Part shown: positions 16,652 through 25,460 of the stretch, one piece after another | Layout of the letters: every line of letters starts with the position of its first letter | How positions within the stretch are numbered: position 1 is the stretch's first letter | NCBI RefSeq assembly: GCF_001895005.1 | Contig: NZ_BCXH01000011.1 | Coordinates: 1-64,000, forward strand | Reading direction: 5' to 3' | Source of the DNA: Rhodococcus yunnanensis NBRC 103083 | GTDB lineage: Bacteria; Actinomycetota; Actinomycetes; Mycobacteriales; Mycobacteriaceae | Length of the DNA: 64,000 nt | Notes under the pieces: model-generated | Told to the model about the DNA's origin: nothing | Seen by the model: the letters and a program-made list of their open reading frames with translations, nothing else | Databases searched by the model: none | Translations under genes and position numbers: made by a program

Positions 16652-19368
16652 TCGATTCTTTCGGAACCGAGGCACTGCGTGCCGGGGTGCTGGCGGCATG
16701 GGCCTCGTCCCCGACGCGGTTGCGGGAGGACGCGGCCACCGAGGCCGATCTGGTTCGGGGAGGCTATCGAGATCGACTTCTCACCGAGTTGGCGCAGAAC
16801 GCCGCCGACGCGGCCTCCCGCGCCGGAGCTCAGGGCCACATCCGGGTATGGGGTGTCGGCCGTGAACTTCATGTCGCGAATACCGGTGCGCCTCTCGATC
16901 TCGGCGGTGTCCACGCCCTGACGGCACTCCGGGCATCGGCGAAGACATCGGGCGTCGGGCGTTTCGGGGTGGGTTTCACCGCCGTGCGCGCGGTGTCCGA
17001 CGAGATCGAGTTTCGTTCCGCAGCAGGCGGAGTCCTGTTCAGCGGCGAGCGCACTCGTGCCGCCATCGCGGACGCCGGATCGGCTGCCCCCGATGTCGGT
17101 CTACCGGTTCTTCGTCTGGCGTGGCCGGTGGATACGGCTCCGGCAGAAGGCTTTTCGTCGGAGATCGTCCTTCGTCTACGAGAGGGCGACGCCGACGGGA
17201 TGCTGCGGTCGCTGCGCGGGGAGGCCGTCGACCTTCTGCTGGAACTTTTCTCGCTTGCCTCCATCGAGATCGGCTCCGAACGATTCGACCGCGTCGCACA
17301 TGATCTCGGCAACGGACTGGAGTCGCTGGAGATCGACGGTCGCACATGGTGGCAGTACCGCACCGATCACGCCCGGTGGCTGGTCCCCGTCGACGACGGG
17401 GTCCCGACGCCCGTGTCCACCGATGTGCTTCGCGCACCGACACGCTCGGACGAAGAACTGTCCTTGCCGGCGCTCGTGATCGCAGACGTGCCGATGCAGC
17501 CGGACCGCCGACGTATCCTGCCAGGGGCTGCCCTGTCGCGCGTCGCGGAGGGCTACATCGGATTGCTCGCAGCTCTCCCGGTGAAATACCGGCCGATGTT
17601 CGTTCCTCTTCCTGGCTTCGCGCGCAGCGAGGTGGACGGCATTCTCCGAGAACGGATAATCCGTGAAACGGCAACTGCACCATGGCTTCCCGGGGTATCG
17701 GGCGAGGATCTGATCCCGTCGCGGGCGACGCTTCTGCCGGGGCTGACCGACGAGCTCGCGGACGTTCTGGGGCCGGTGGTCGACGGCCTGGTCTCCGCAT
17801 CGCTGTCCGGACCACGTCATGCCGCCGCGCTCGCTGCCGTCGACGTGCACCGTATCGGGTTGGCCCGGCTGGCCGAGATGCTCACCGGGGTCGAGCGCGA
17901 ACCGTCGTGGTGGAAAGCGTTGTACGACGCGTTGTTCCCGCTGGTGACCGATGGTGTCGCTGCGGAAGAGCTTGCGGCCCTGCCTGTTCCGCTGTCGGAC
18001 GGGCGAACCGTGACGGGCCCGCGCACCACGATTCTCGCCGTCGGCGCGCGGGAGGTCGGGGGAGTGCACTGGGCACGCCTTGTCCATCCGGATGCGGTGA
18101 GTCCGTTGCTCTCTCGCCTCGGAGCGACGGAGGCCTCGCCTGCGGATCTGCTGTCGGATCCGGCGTTGGAAGTTCTGCTCGACGATCTGGACTGGGACGC
18201 AGGCGACGCCGTCGGAGATCTCACCGACACGGTGCTCTCGCTTGCCGACGGTCAGCGAGATCTGCCGCCGTGGTTGGGGTCGTTGCCGTTGGAGGATGTC
18301 GACGGTGAGCTACGGGCTGCCGACGAACTGTTGCTGCCCGACGCGCCGCTCGTGGCTCTGCTGGCCGAGGACTCGCCGTTCGGTGTTGTTGCGAAGTCCC
18401 TCGTCGAGAGGTTCGGTGCGCAGGCACTGAGGGCAGTGGGTGTCGGATGGGGGTTCGGCATCGTCACCGAGGATCTGCCGACCGGCCCGGACCACGACCT
18501 CCCCGACGAGCAGGCGTGGTGGTCCGGCCTGGGTGAGGATCCCGCGGTACTCACTGCCGTGCGTGACCTCGATCTCGTCGAGGAACCTCGGTGGCCGGAC
18601 GCACTGGCGCTGCTGGCTGCGGACCGAGTCACGCGCGCGACACTGGCGAACCGTGAGAGCTACACGGCCTGGTGGTTGCGTACCCACGCCCGGGTCGACG
18701 GCACTGTCCTCGGCAGCTGGCGTGCGCCGTCGGACACCACGTTCGCGGGGTTGCTCGACCCACTCGATCATCCCGATGCAGACGCTCTTGCTGCGACCCT
18801 TGCCCCGTCGGTGTGTGACAGTGCGGAGATCGCGCGGCTGCTTCTGGCGCGGCTGGCCGATCCAGCGCGCACTCCCACTCCCGCGGTGATCGCTCGGGCA
18901 CACCGGCTGATCGCCGAATCGGTCTCCACCGGGGTGGTCGCGCTCGACGATCTCGATCTTCCTCCGCGGGTGCGTGCGATATCGGGTGCTCTCGTCGACC
19001 CGGAGGATGCGATCGTGCTCGACCGCCCGTGGCTTGTCGGGGTCGTTCCCTCCGACGTCGCCGTGTTGTCCTCGATGGCGACGGCGGCGACGCTGTCGGC
19101 GATCCTGGATGTGCGGATGTCCTCGGAGTCGATCCAGGGCGTGGTCATGGGTGTAGGCCGAGTGAGTTCGTGGGACCGCGAACCCGGCGCGGTACTCGCC
19201 TGTGCGGCACTGGGTTTGGATCTTCCCGTCGGACGCGTGGTCGTGCATCGTGAATTGGTGGTGCGTCTGACCGGAGCTGTCGACGGCGAGCGGCACGTCG
19301 CGTGGTGGGTGACGGGCGACGGGATCACGCACTGCGTCGACAGCTGGGACCGACCACGTGGACAGTGA
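16648..19368 (+). CDS. GHKL (Hsp90/sacsin-type) ATPase-domain protein
   Basis: This predicted 906-residue protein begins with a Bergerat ATP-binding fold. It shows the N box (LLTELAQNAADAA, about 44-56), the DxGxG-equivalent (VANTGAPLD, about 75-83) and the glycine-rich lid (GVGRFGVGFTAV, about 101-112). Related proteins are annotated as sacsin N-terminal ATPase-like. The remaining 700 residues are Asp/Val/Leu-rich and match no fold I know. I propose TTG 16648 as start. It overlaps the upstream stop, and the resulting IDSFGTEALRAGVL N-terminus looks native, while the longer frame runs through the DUF3027 zinc-ribbon region in another frame. A chaperone-like role is inference. Confidence 0.85.
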   Translation: MIDSFGTEALRAGVLAAWASSPTRLREDAATEADLVRGGYRDRLLTELAQNAADAASRAGAQGHIRVWGVGRELHVANTGAPLDLGGVHALTALRASAKTSGVGRFGVGFTAVRAVSDEIEFRSAAGGVLFSGERTRAAIADAGSAAPDVGLPVLRLAWPVDTAPAEGFSSEIVLRLREGDADGMLRSLRGEAVDLLLELFSLASIEIGSERFDRVAHDLGNGLESLEIDGRTWWQYRTDHARWLVPVDDGVPTPVSTDVLRAPTRSDEELSLPALVIADVPMQPDRRRILPGAALSRVAEGYIGLLAALPVKYRPMFVPLPGFARSEVDGILRERIIRETATAPWLPGVSGEDLIPSRATLLPGLTDELADVLGPVVDGLVSASLSGPRHAAALAAVDVHRIGLARLAEMLTGVEREPSWWKALYDALFPLVTDGVAAEELAALPVPLSDGRTVTGPRTTILAVGAREVGGVHWARLVHPDAVSPLLSRLGATEASPADLLSDPALEVLLDDLDWDAGDAVGDLTDTVLSLADGQRDLPPWLGSLPLEDVDGELRAADELLLPDAPLVALLAEDSPFGVVAKSLVERFGAQALRAVGVGWGFGIVTEDLPTGPDHDLPDEQAWWSGLGEDPAVLTAVRDLDLVEEPRWPDALALLAADRVTRATLANRESYTAWWLRTHARVDGTVLGSWRAPSDTTFAGLLDPLDHPDADALAATLAPSVCDSAEIARLLLARLADPARTPTPAVIARAHRLIAESVSTGVVALDDLDLPPRVRAISGALVDPEDAIVLDRPWLVGVVPSDVAVLSSMATAATLSAILDVRMSSESIQGVVMGVGRVSSWDREPGAVLACAALGLDLPVGRVVVHRELVVRLTGAVDGERHVAWWVTGDGITHCVDSWDRPRGQ

Positions 19369-19891
19369 CGTCCTGCAGTGGATGGTCGAGCACCGCGTCG
19401 GCTGGTTGACCGATGCGTTCTGGGTGATCACGACCATCGGCAACACGTTCGCGATGGCGGTGCTGGCGACGGTGACGGTGCTGGTGCTGTTGCGTCTGGG
19501 GCGACGAACCGACGCGGTCATGGTCGCGGGCGCGATGCTGACGGGCTTCGCCGCGATGAACCTGCTCAAGCTGTACTTCTCGCGTGACCGACCGTTGATT
19601 CCGGACCGGCTCGTGGACATCACGACTCACTCGTTCCCGTCGGGGCACGCGATGATGTCGGCGATCCTGGCCACGACGGTGACCGCGGTGATGCTGCGGT
19701 CGACCGACTCGTGGCTGCGGAACCCGTTCGTGCTGGCGCTACCGGCGATCGCGTCTGTGCTGATCGGAGTGTCGAGGATCTACCTCGGTGCGCACTGGAC
19801 GACGGATGTTCTTGCTGGATGGATCTTCGGCGTCGTGTGGGGCGCCGTTGCGGTGGGAATTACCGCGAGAAATCGCTTCGCTGGGCGATGA
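19358..19891 (+). CDS. PAP2-family membrane phosphatase
   Basis: This 177-residue integral membrane protein carries all three acid-phosphatase motifs of the PAP2 superfamily: KLYFSRDRP (71-79), FPSGH (93-97) and SRIYLGAHWTTD (139-150), with H97, H146 and D150 as the expected catalytic residues. It has about five to six transmembrane helices. Likely substrates are lipid phosphates such as phosphatidic acid or polyprenyl diphosphate, on the outer face. It starts with GTG and overlaps the end of the GHKL gene by 11 bases, so the two are coupled. Its 3' end overlaps a small gene on the other strand. Confidence 0.93.
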   Translation: MDSDVLQWMVEHRVGWLTDAFWVITTIGNTFAMAVLATVTVLVLLRLGRRTDAVMVAGAMLTGFAAMNLLKLYFSRDRPLIPDRLVDITTHSFPSGHAMMSAILATTVTAVMLRSTDSWLRNPFVLALPAIASVLIGVSRIYLGAHWTTDVLAGWIFGVVWGAVAVGITARNRFAGR

Positions 19892-20003
19892 CGAGAAGTT
19901 CGTCGCGCATCGACGGGCTGGAGACGGCGTGTGCGCGTGCGTAGAGAGCGCGGAGAGAGCGAACGTGGTTGCGACGGGTACGGAACTGGGAAACGAGCTT
20001 CAT
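19860..20003 (-). CDS. Short basic conserved-looking protein
   Basis: A 47-residue frame runs from ATG 20003 to TAA 19860. It reads MKLVSQFRTRRNHVRSLRAL at the start and ends with SMRDELLVIAQRSDFSR. It has the amphipathic Arg/Ala helix and the S-MRDELL motif that I associate with short corynebacterial proteins. Codons keep the high third-position GC of real genes here. The sequence AAGCAAGG lies just upstream of the ATG. Its last 32 bases lie opposite the PAP2 gene. Function unknown; a small nucleic-acid- or membrane-associated protein is possible. Confidence 0.6.
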   Translation of the reverse strand: MKLVSQFRTRRNHVRSLRALYARAHAVSSPSMRDELLVIAQRSDFSR

Positions 20004-20144
20004 GGCCTTGCTTTCGGAAATCGGTGTGCTCTAAAAACTGACATAACCGATACTCCACGTTAATTCTGTGTTACTCAACCGACTCGGAGGTGAGTTTCCG
20101 CACGTCAGAGCCCTGTTGGTGACGGAAGTTACGTGATGGTGGTC

Positions 20145-20393
20145 TCAGTCGAGGCCGCGTTGGGCAGTCTTGCTGCCGCGCCGCGCTGCTGCGCGTTGAG
20201 CCAGGAACAGGGCGAAACCCGCCGCGCCGACGGCGATTCCGGCCCAGCAGGTCGGGAGTGCCTGCGACCAGCGGTCCCCGCTGAGAAGCACGACGACGGT
20301 GGCGACGACCCAGGCCGCGATACCGACCGCGATGACCGGTGCTGGATCGGTCAGCCGCGGACTCAGTGCATTCGTTTCCGGCTCACGGTCCAC
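20145..20393 (-). CDS. DUF2530-family two-helix membrane protein
   Basis: This 82-residue protein starts at GTG 20393 (VDREPETNALSPRL) and has two transmembrane helices (about 21-40 and 47-68) followed by a basic tail. It corresponds to the DUF2530 protein next to the MarR gene in mycobacteria (Rv0879c). The much longer frame in the same phase is only the antisense of the purine permease and is not coding. It is divergent from the permease, with 18 bases between the two start codons, so their promoters must overlap the coding ends. Function unknown. Confidence 0.75.
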   Translation of the reverse strand: MDREPETNALSPRLTDPAPVIAVGIAAWVVATVVVLLSGDRWSQALPTCWAGIAVGAAGFALFLAQRAAARRGSKTAQRGLD

Positions 20394-20411
20394 GAAATGT
20401 AGGTTACCCCT

Positions 20412-21866
20412 ATGGCTTTCTCGTCCCGGCTCCTGGACAACTACTTCAAGATCACCGAACGAGGATCGACCGTCGGGTCGGAAGTGCGCGGTGGCGTCGT
20501 CACATTCGTGGCGATGGCCTACATCGTGGTCCTCAATCCGCTGATCCTCGGCAGCTTCTCCGCCGACGACGCGGCAGCCAAGACCGACGTTCTCGGCAAC
20601 ATTCTCCCAGTGGCGCAGGTCGCTGCCGTGACCGCTCTCGTCGCCGGCTTCATGAGCATCCTGTTCGGCATCGTCGCCAACTATCCGTTCGGAATCGCCG
20701 CGGGTCTCGGCATCAACACACTCCTCGCCGTCACGATCGCGCCGCAGGTGACCTGGCCCGAGGCGATGGGTCTCGTCGTCATCGACGGCATCATCATCGT
20801 GTTGCTCGCGGTCACCGGCTTTCGGACCGCCGTGTTCAACGCCATCCCTGCCGAGTTGAAGGCCGCGATCGCAGCGGGCATCGGTGCGTTCATCGCCTTC
20901 ATCGGGCTCGTCGACGCAGGCTTCGTGCGACGCATCCCCGATGCGGCGGGCACGACGGTTCCGGTCGGGCTCGGTATCGACGGATCGATCGCGTCGTGGC
21001 CGACGGCCGTCTTCGTCTTCGGTGTTCTGCTGATGGGTGTTCTCGTCGTCAGGAAAGTGCGCGGCGGACTGTTGATCGGCATCGTCGTCACCACCGCGAT
21101 CGCCGCGCTCGTGGAAGCGTTGACCGACGTCGGCGCGTCGGCGGGAGTCGATCCGAAGGGCTGGAACCTCAGCGTTCCGATACTGCCCGAGCAGCTGTTC
21201 CAGACCCCGAATCTGTCGCTGGTCGGCGATGTGGACCTGTTCGGTGCGTTCGCCCGAATCGGGGTGCTCGCGGCGAGCCTGCTGGTGTTCACTCTCGTGT
21301 TGGCCAACTTCTTCGACGCCATGGGAACGATGACCGGCCTGGGCAAGGAGGCCGAGTTGACCGACAAGACGGGCACACTCCCCGGCATCGGGAAGGCGCT
21401 CGTCGTCGAAGGCACCGGTGCGATCGTCGGAGGCGGCGCTTCGGCGTCGTCGAACACGGTCTTCGTCGAATCGGCGTCGGGCATCGCCGAAGGCGCGCGA
21501 ACGGGCCTGGCCAACGTCGTCACAGGGCTGCTGTTCCTCGCCGCGATGTTCCTGACCCCGCTCACCGCGATCGTGCCTATCGAAGCAGCAGCTCCGGCGC
21601 TGGTCGTCGTGGGTGCGCTGATGATCGGCCAGGTCCGCGACATCGACTTCACGAAGTTCGAGATCGCCCTCCCGGCGTTCCTGACCATCGTGGTCATGCC
21701 GTTCACCTACTCGATCGCCAATGGGATCGGCGTCGGTTTCATCACCTGGGTCGTGCTCGCGGTCGCTGCACGCAAGGCGAAATCGGTTCATCCCCTGCTG
21801 TGGGTCGTCGCAGCCCTATTTGTCGTGTATTTCATCGTCGGACCCATCACCGACGCGGTTACGTGA
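20412..21866 (+). CDS. NCS2-family purine permease (AzgA-like)
   Basis: This 484-residue membrane protein has the features of the adenine/guanine/hypoxanthine branch of the NCS2 family. These are the N-terminal FKITERGSTVGSEVRGG, the helix-1 motif TFVAMAYIVVLNP, AGLGINTLL in helix 3, and ANFFDAMGTMTGLGKEA with the conserved acidic residue in the central binding region, followed by GGGASASSNTVFVESASGIAEG. It should import purine bases with protons. Spacing of 35 bases to the MarR gene suggests possible cotranscription, but there is no direct evidence that MarR controls it. Confidence 0.93.
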   Translation: MAFSSRLLDNYFKITERGSTVGSEVRGGVVTFVAMAYIVVLNPLILGSFSADDAAAKTDVLGNILPVAQVAAVTALVAGFMSILFGIVANYPFGIAAGLGINTLLAVTIAPQVTWPEAMGLVVIDGIIIVLLAVTGFRTAVFNAIPAELKAAIAAGIGAFIAFIGLVDAGFVRRIPDAAGTTVPVGLGIDGSIASWPTAVFVFGVLLMGVLVVRKVRGGLLIGIVVTTAIAALVEALTDVGASAGVDPKGWNLSVPILPEQLFQTPNLSLVGDVDLFGAFARIGVLAASLLVFTLVLANFFDAMGTMTGLGKEAELTDKTGTLPGIGKALVVEGTGAIVGGGASASSNTVFVESASGIAEGARTGLANVVTGLLFLAAMFLTPLTAIVPIEAAAPALVVVGALMIGQVRDIDFTKFEIALPAFLTIVVMPFTYSIANGIGVGFITWVVLAVAARKAKSVHPLLWVVAALFVVYFIVGPITDAVT

Positions 21867-21901
21867 GCGAAAGATGCGACTCGAGGCGTAGTCTCTGCGC
21901 T

Positions 21902-22348
21902 GTGACGTCGGGATACAGCGTGAAGGACAACCGTGAATTGGCGAGCGATCTCTCGCTTGCCGTGGTGCGATTGACTCGCCATCTCAGGGGGCGCCGGGTC
22001 GATTCGCAGGTGTCGTTGACTCAACTGTCGGCTCTGGCAACGCTGAGCCGTGAAGGGGACATGACGCCGGGGGCTCTCGCGTCGAGAGAGCGTGTGCAGC
22101 CGCCGTCGATGACCAGGGTCATCGCTTCTCTGGCCGAGTTGGGTCTGGTCGTGCGTACTCCGCATCCAACCGACGGTCGTCAGGTCATCGTGTCGTTGTC
22201 ACCTGCCGGGCAGACGTTGATCGCCGACGAGGCGAGCGCCCGCGAGGCATGGATGACTGCGCAACTGGCAGGCCTGGAGGAGGCGCAACTGTCGATTCTC
22301 CGCGATGCAGTGACCATCATCGGATCCTTGGTGAGCGACTCCGAGTAG
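21902..22348 (+). CDS. MarR-family transcriptional regulator (Rv0880-like)
   Basis: This 148-residue regulator has the MarR winged-helix layout. Dimerisation helices lie at both ends, the recognition helix is near PGALASRERVQPPSMTRVI (about 55-75), and the wing contains HPTDGRQVIVSLSP. It starts with GTG 21902. It keeps the genomic position of M. tuberculosis Rv0880, just before the TrmH-like gene in that genome. Here an MFS exporter (20 bases downstream) and an ABC operon have been placed between. Regulation of that MFS exporter is a natural inference for a MarR protein and is untested. Confidence 0.92.
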   Translation: MTSGYSVKDNRELASDLSLAVVRLTRHLRGRRVDSQVSLTQLSALATLSREGDMTPGALASRERVQPPSMTRVIASLAELGLVVRTPHPTDGRQVIVSLSPAGQTLIADEASAREAWMTAQLAGLEEAQLSILRDAVTIIGSLVSDSE

Positions 22349-22367
22349 GTCGTTACCTAGGGTTAGT

Positions 22368-23714
22368 ATGTACAGAGTGCCCACTCCTTCGCCGATGTTC
22401 GCTGCGCTCCGAACACGGAACTATCGGTTGTGGGCCTCCGGTCAGATCGTCTCGCTCGTCGGGACGTGGATGCAGCGGGTCGCGCAGGACTGGCTCGTAC
22501 TGACGCTGTCGGGCGGCAACGGTTTGGCGGTCGGCATCGTCATGGCGTTGCAGTTCGGTCCGACCCTGTTTCTGTCGGTGTGGGGTGGTGTCTTCGCCGA
22601 CCGATACGACAAGCGCAAGCTGCTGATGATCACGCAGGCATTCGCAGCCGTGTGCGGTCTGGTACTCGGATTGCTCGACGTCGGCAACCTGGTCGAGCTG
22701 TGGCACGTCTACGTCATCGCGTTCGTGTTGGGGTGCTCGTCGGCGATAGACGCGCCGGTCCGGCAGTCCTTCACGATCGAGATGGTCGGCAAGGAGACGC
22801 TGTCGAACGCGATCGCGTTGAACTCGATGACGTTCAACACCGCTCGCATCATCGGTCCCGCGATCTCGGGTGTTCTCATCACGCTGGTCGGTACCGGCTG
22901 GGTGTTCCTGATCAATGCCGTCTCGTTCGCAGCAGTGTTCGGGGCACTCGTGGCGATGCGCGCCAAAGACCTGTACCGAGTCGAACCTGCCCCGCGCGCA
23001 AAAGGACAGGTTCGAGCAGGCTTCGCCTACGTGTGGGGTCGACCGGATCTGCGCGTGCTTCTGGCCACCGTCTGTATCGTCTCGACCTTCGGGCTCAATT
23101 TCCCGCTGAGCCTGGCGGTGTTGGCGCGCAACTCCTTCGGCAGCGGCGCCGACGCATACGGATTGCTGTCGACGACACTCGCGGTCGGCACACTCGTCGG
23201 TGCCACCCTGGCGGCTCGGCGTGCCACCGCGCCGAGGCTGCGGTTGTTCGTCGGTGCCGTCATCGCATTCGGCATCCTCGAACTGCTCGTCGGGCTGATG
23301 CCGAACTACATTCTGGTTGCGCTGCTCCTGATCCCGACGGGCGCACTCAACCTGACATTCTCGACGTCGGCGATGAACATCCTTCAGATGTCGGTTCCCT
23401 CGGACATGCGCGGGCGTGTCATGGGCATCTACATGCTGTGTTTCCTCGGTGGAACACCCATCGGGAGTCCGGTGCTCGGGTGGCTGGCCGACGTCGTCGA
23501 CCCACGTGCTCCGCTGGTGTTCGGCGGTGGCATCGCCCTCGTCACGGGTCTCGTCGCCGCAGTGTATCTCGTGCGGCACAACGACTTGCGCGTATCACTC
23601 GTCCGCGGCTCGGATCGATTGCGACTTCCGGTACTCGACGTCCGCAGCAGCGTCGTAGTGTGCGACGCGTCCGAGCAGGCCACCCAGGCGGGCACTGCAC
23701 AGCAGATCAGGTGA
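22368..23714 (+). CDS. MFS multidrug exporter-like protein
   Basis: This 448-residue carrier of the MFS_3/enterobactin-exporter-like group has about 12 helices. Visible motifs include ADRYDKRKLL in loop 2-3, SSAIDAPVRQSFTIEMVG, LNSMTFNTARIIGPAISG, and DMRGRVMGIYML in the second half. The family contains drug and siderophore exporters. It starts 20 bases after the MarR gene, so the pair is probably an operon in which MarR represses its own exporter. A Cys-containing tail of about 60 residues after the last helix is soluble. It converges with the response regulator gene, seven bases away. Confidence 0.9.
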   Translation: MYRVPTPSPMFAALRTRNYRLWASGQIVSLVGTWMQRVAQDWLVLTLSGGNGLAVGIVMALQFGPTLFLSVWGGVFADRYDKRKLLMITQAFAAVCGLVLGLLDVGNLVELWHVYVIAFVLGCSSAIDAPVRQSFTIEMVGKETLSNAIALNSMTFNTARIIGPAISGVLITLVGTGWVFLINAVSFAAVFGALVAMRAKDLYRVEPAPRAKGQVRAGFAYVWGRPDLRVLLATVCIVSTFGLNFPLSLAVLARNSFGSGADAYGLLSTTLAVGTLVGATLAARRATAPRLRLFVGAVIAFGILELLVGLMPNYILVALLLIPTGALNLTFSTSAMNILQMSVPSDMRGRVMGIYMLCFLGGTPIGSPVLGWLADVVDPRAPLVFGGGIALVTGLVAAVYLVRHNDLRVSLVRGSDRLRLPVLDVRSSVVVCDASEQATQAGTAQQIR

Positions 23715-23721
23715 GTAGGTC

Positions 23722-24327
23722 TCAGATCCAGCCGTAGCGTCGGGCAACGGCGCACGCCTCGTGACGGTTCGCGGCACCGAGTTTCGCGGCCGCAGCCGAC
23801 AGGTAGTTCCGTGTGGTGCCCTGGGTGAGATGTGCTCGCTGTGCGATCTCGGCTATGGAGGCACCGTCGGCGGCGTACTCGAGCACGTCCGCTTCGCGCG
23901 GAGTCAACGGTGAATCTCCGGCGCCGATGGCTTCGGCCGCCAGCGCCGGGTCCACGTAGCGGCCGCCTGCGTGCACGGTACGGACCACCTCGGCCAGGGT
24001 GGCAGCGGACGTCGTCTTCGGCAGAAACCCGCGCACGCCCGCCGACAGCGCTTTCTTCAGATAGCCGGGGCGGCCGTGGCTGGTGACGATGATCGCCGCA
24101 CACGACGGCACCGCCGCCGCGACGAGCCCAGCAGTCTCGATGCCGTCGATGCCTCCCATCTGCAGATCCAGTACCGCGACGTCGGGAGAATGCACTGTCG
24201 CGGCGTCCACCGCGGCCTCGCCGGATTCGGCTTGCGCGACTATCTCGATGTCGTCCTCCAGCGCGAGCATCGTCGCCAGGGCAGTGCGGATGAGGTTCTC
24301 GTCGTCGGCCAGCAGTACGCGGATCAT
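23722..24327 (-). CDS. NarL/LuxR-family response regulator
   Basis: This 201-residue regulator has a receiver domain (about 1-120). It includes the acidic pocket ADDE (7-10), the phosphoacceptor D54 in VLDLQMGG, and the switch lysine in FLPKTTSA. A LuxR-type helix-turn-helix follows (LTPREADVLEYAADGASIAE, about 140-200). The start codon overlaps the histidine-kinase stop by four bases (ATGA), so the two are translated together. It is the last gene of a five-gene operon with an ABC exporter. It probably activates that operon in response to the kinase signal. Confidence 0.94.
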   Translation of the reverse strand: MIRVLLADDENLIRTALATMLALEDDIEIVAQAESGEAAVDAATVHSPDVAVLDLQMGGIDGIETAGLVAAAVPSCAAIIVTSHGRPGYLKKALSAGVRGFLPKTTSAATLAEVVRTVHAGGRYVDPALAAEAIGAGDSPLTPREADVLEYAADGASIAEIAQRAHLTQGTTRNYLSAAAAKLGAANRHEACAVARRYGWI

Positions 24328-25442
24328 GATGAAACCGTAGCCGGAAACGTTGCGGTGAGGGTGAATTCGTCGGCCGAGCGGACGGTGTCGACGGTGCCGC
24401 CGACCGTCGCCAGGCGTTCGCGGAGGCTCGATATCCCAGTGCCGTCGGTGGATGTGGACGCATGAGGCCTGTCGTTGCGCATGGTCACCGCTCGATCGCT
24501 CAGATCGATACGGATGCACGTGGCGTCGGAATGCCGAAGAACGTTGGTTGCGCCCTCGCGTACGACCCACGCCGCGGCCTCGGCGTGTTCGGCGCGGACC
24601 TCCTCGACGCGACCTGTCACGTCGGTGCTGATGCCTGCCGCGTTCAGAAGTGAACGTGCGCCGTCGATTTCCGTGATCAGGTCGATCGATTGATACCCTC
24701 GCACGAGCTGCCTCGCCTCCGTCATGGACTCTCTGGCCAGCTCACTGACCTCGTCCATCTGCGCGGCTGCTCGGTCGTCACCTCGTCGTGAGAGTGCCGC
24801 AGCCAGTTCGCTCTTCACCGCGATGGCCGACAAGGAGCGGCCGACGACGTCATGCAGATCGCGCGAGAATCGCAAACGCTCCTCGGCGACGGACAGCGCC
24901 GACGCGGTGTGACGCGCAAGATCGAGTTCGGTCACCGTGCGCAGCAGCCACATCGAGAGTTGAACCGTCATGGCCATGAACGCTGTCACGGCGAACGCGG
25001 CCACCGCACCGACCGCTCCGAAACCGGCAGCTGCCGATCCGGCGCCGAGGACGAGTGACGCGATCACGGACCAGCGCAACGGGACAGCTGCAGTCAGCGG
25101 GATCGCCACGACGACCAGAGCCCAGAGCGCCGTCGGCGCACTCCCTGTTGCGGCCGCCACACCAGCCGCTGCGACCGCGATTCCCACGGCGACCCGTACG
25201 TAACCGCGAGCGGTGCCGCCGAATTGCGGCATACCGAGTACCGCAACGACGGCACCGGCAGTACTGACGACCATCGCACCTACGGCGACCCAGCGGTCCT
25301 CGGCGACGGAATCCGTCACCGCGGCGATCGCTACGAGGACCGCGATCGCGACGAACGACTGACGCGTGTACACACGGACCTTGTCGACTTCGGACGTCTC
25401 CCGCCAGGGAATTCGAGGATCGAGGTACCGGCGTAGTTTCAT
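24324..25442 (-). CDS. Sensor histidine kinase (HPK7/DesK-like)
   Basis: This 372-residue kinase has five to six predicted transmembrane helices in its first 170 residues and no large extracellular domain. That is typical of intramembrane sensors of envelope stress. A HisKA_3 domain follows, with phosphoacceptor H197 in RFSRDLHDVVGRSLSA. The ATPase domain is short (NVLRHSDAT as N box, DGTGISSLRERLATVGG as G box). Its partner response regulator overlaps by four bases. The ABC permease ends 18 bases upstream, which places it in the exporter operon, like LiaS- or DesK-type resistance modules. Confidence 0.92.
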   Translation of the reverse strand: MKLRRYLDPRIPWRETSEVDKVRVYTRQSFVAIAVLVAIAAVTDSVAEDRWVAVGAMVVSTAGAVVAVLGMPQFGGTARGYVRVAVGIAVAAAGVAAATGSAPTALWALVVVAIPLTAAVPLRWSVIASLVLGAGSAAAGFGAVGAVAAFAVTAFMAMTVQLSMWLLRTVTELDLARHTASALSVAEERLRFSRDLHDVVGRSLSAIAVKSELAAALSRRGDDRAAAQMDEVSELARESMTEARQLVRGYQSIDLITEIDGARSLLNAAGISTDVTGRVEEVRAEHAEAAAWVVREGATNVLRHSDATCIRIDLSDRAVTMRNDRPHASTSTDGTGISSLRERLATVGGTVDTVRSADEFTLTATFPATVSS

Positions 25443-25460
25443 TCGTTCACCCTTCCAGAT

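Noticed and set aside
20145..21791. Long minus-strand frame of 548 residues
   Set aside because: Only the last 82 codons look coding; the rest is antisense to the purine permease and has the Arg/Asp/His-rich composition of a shadow frame.
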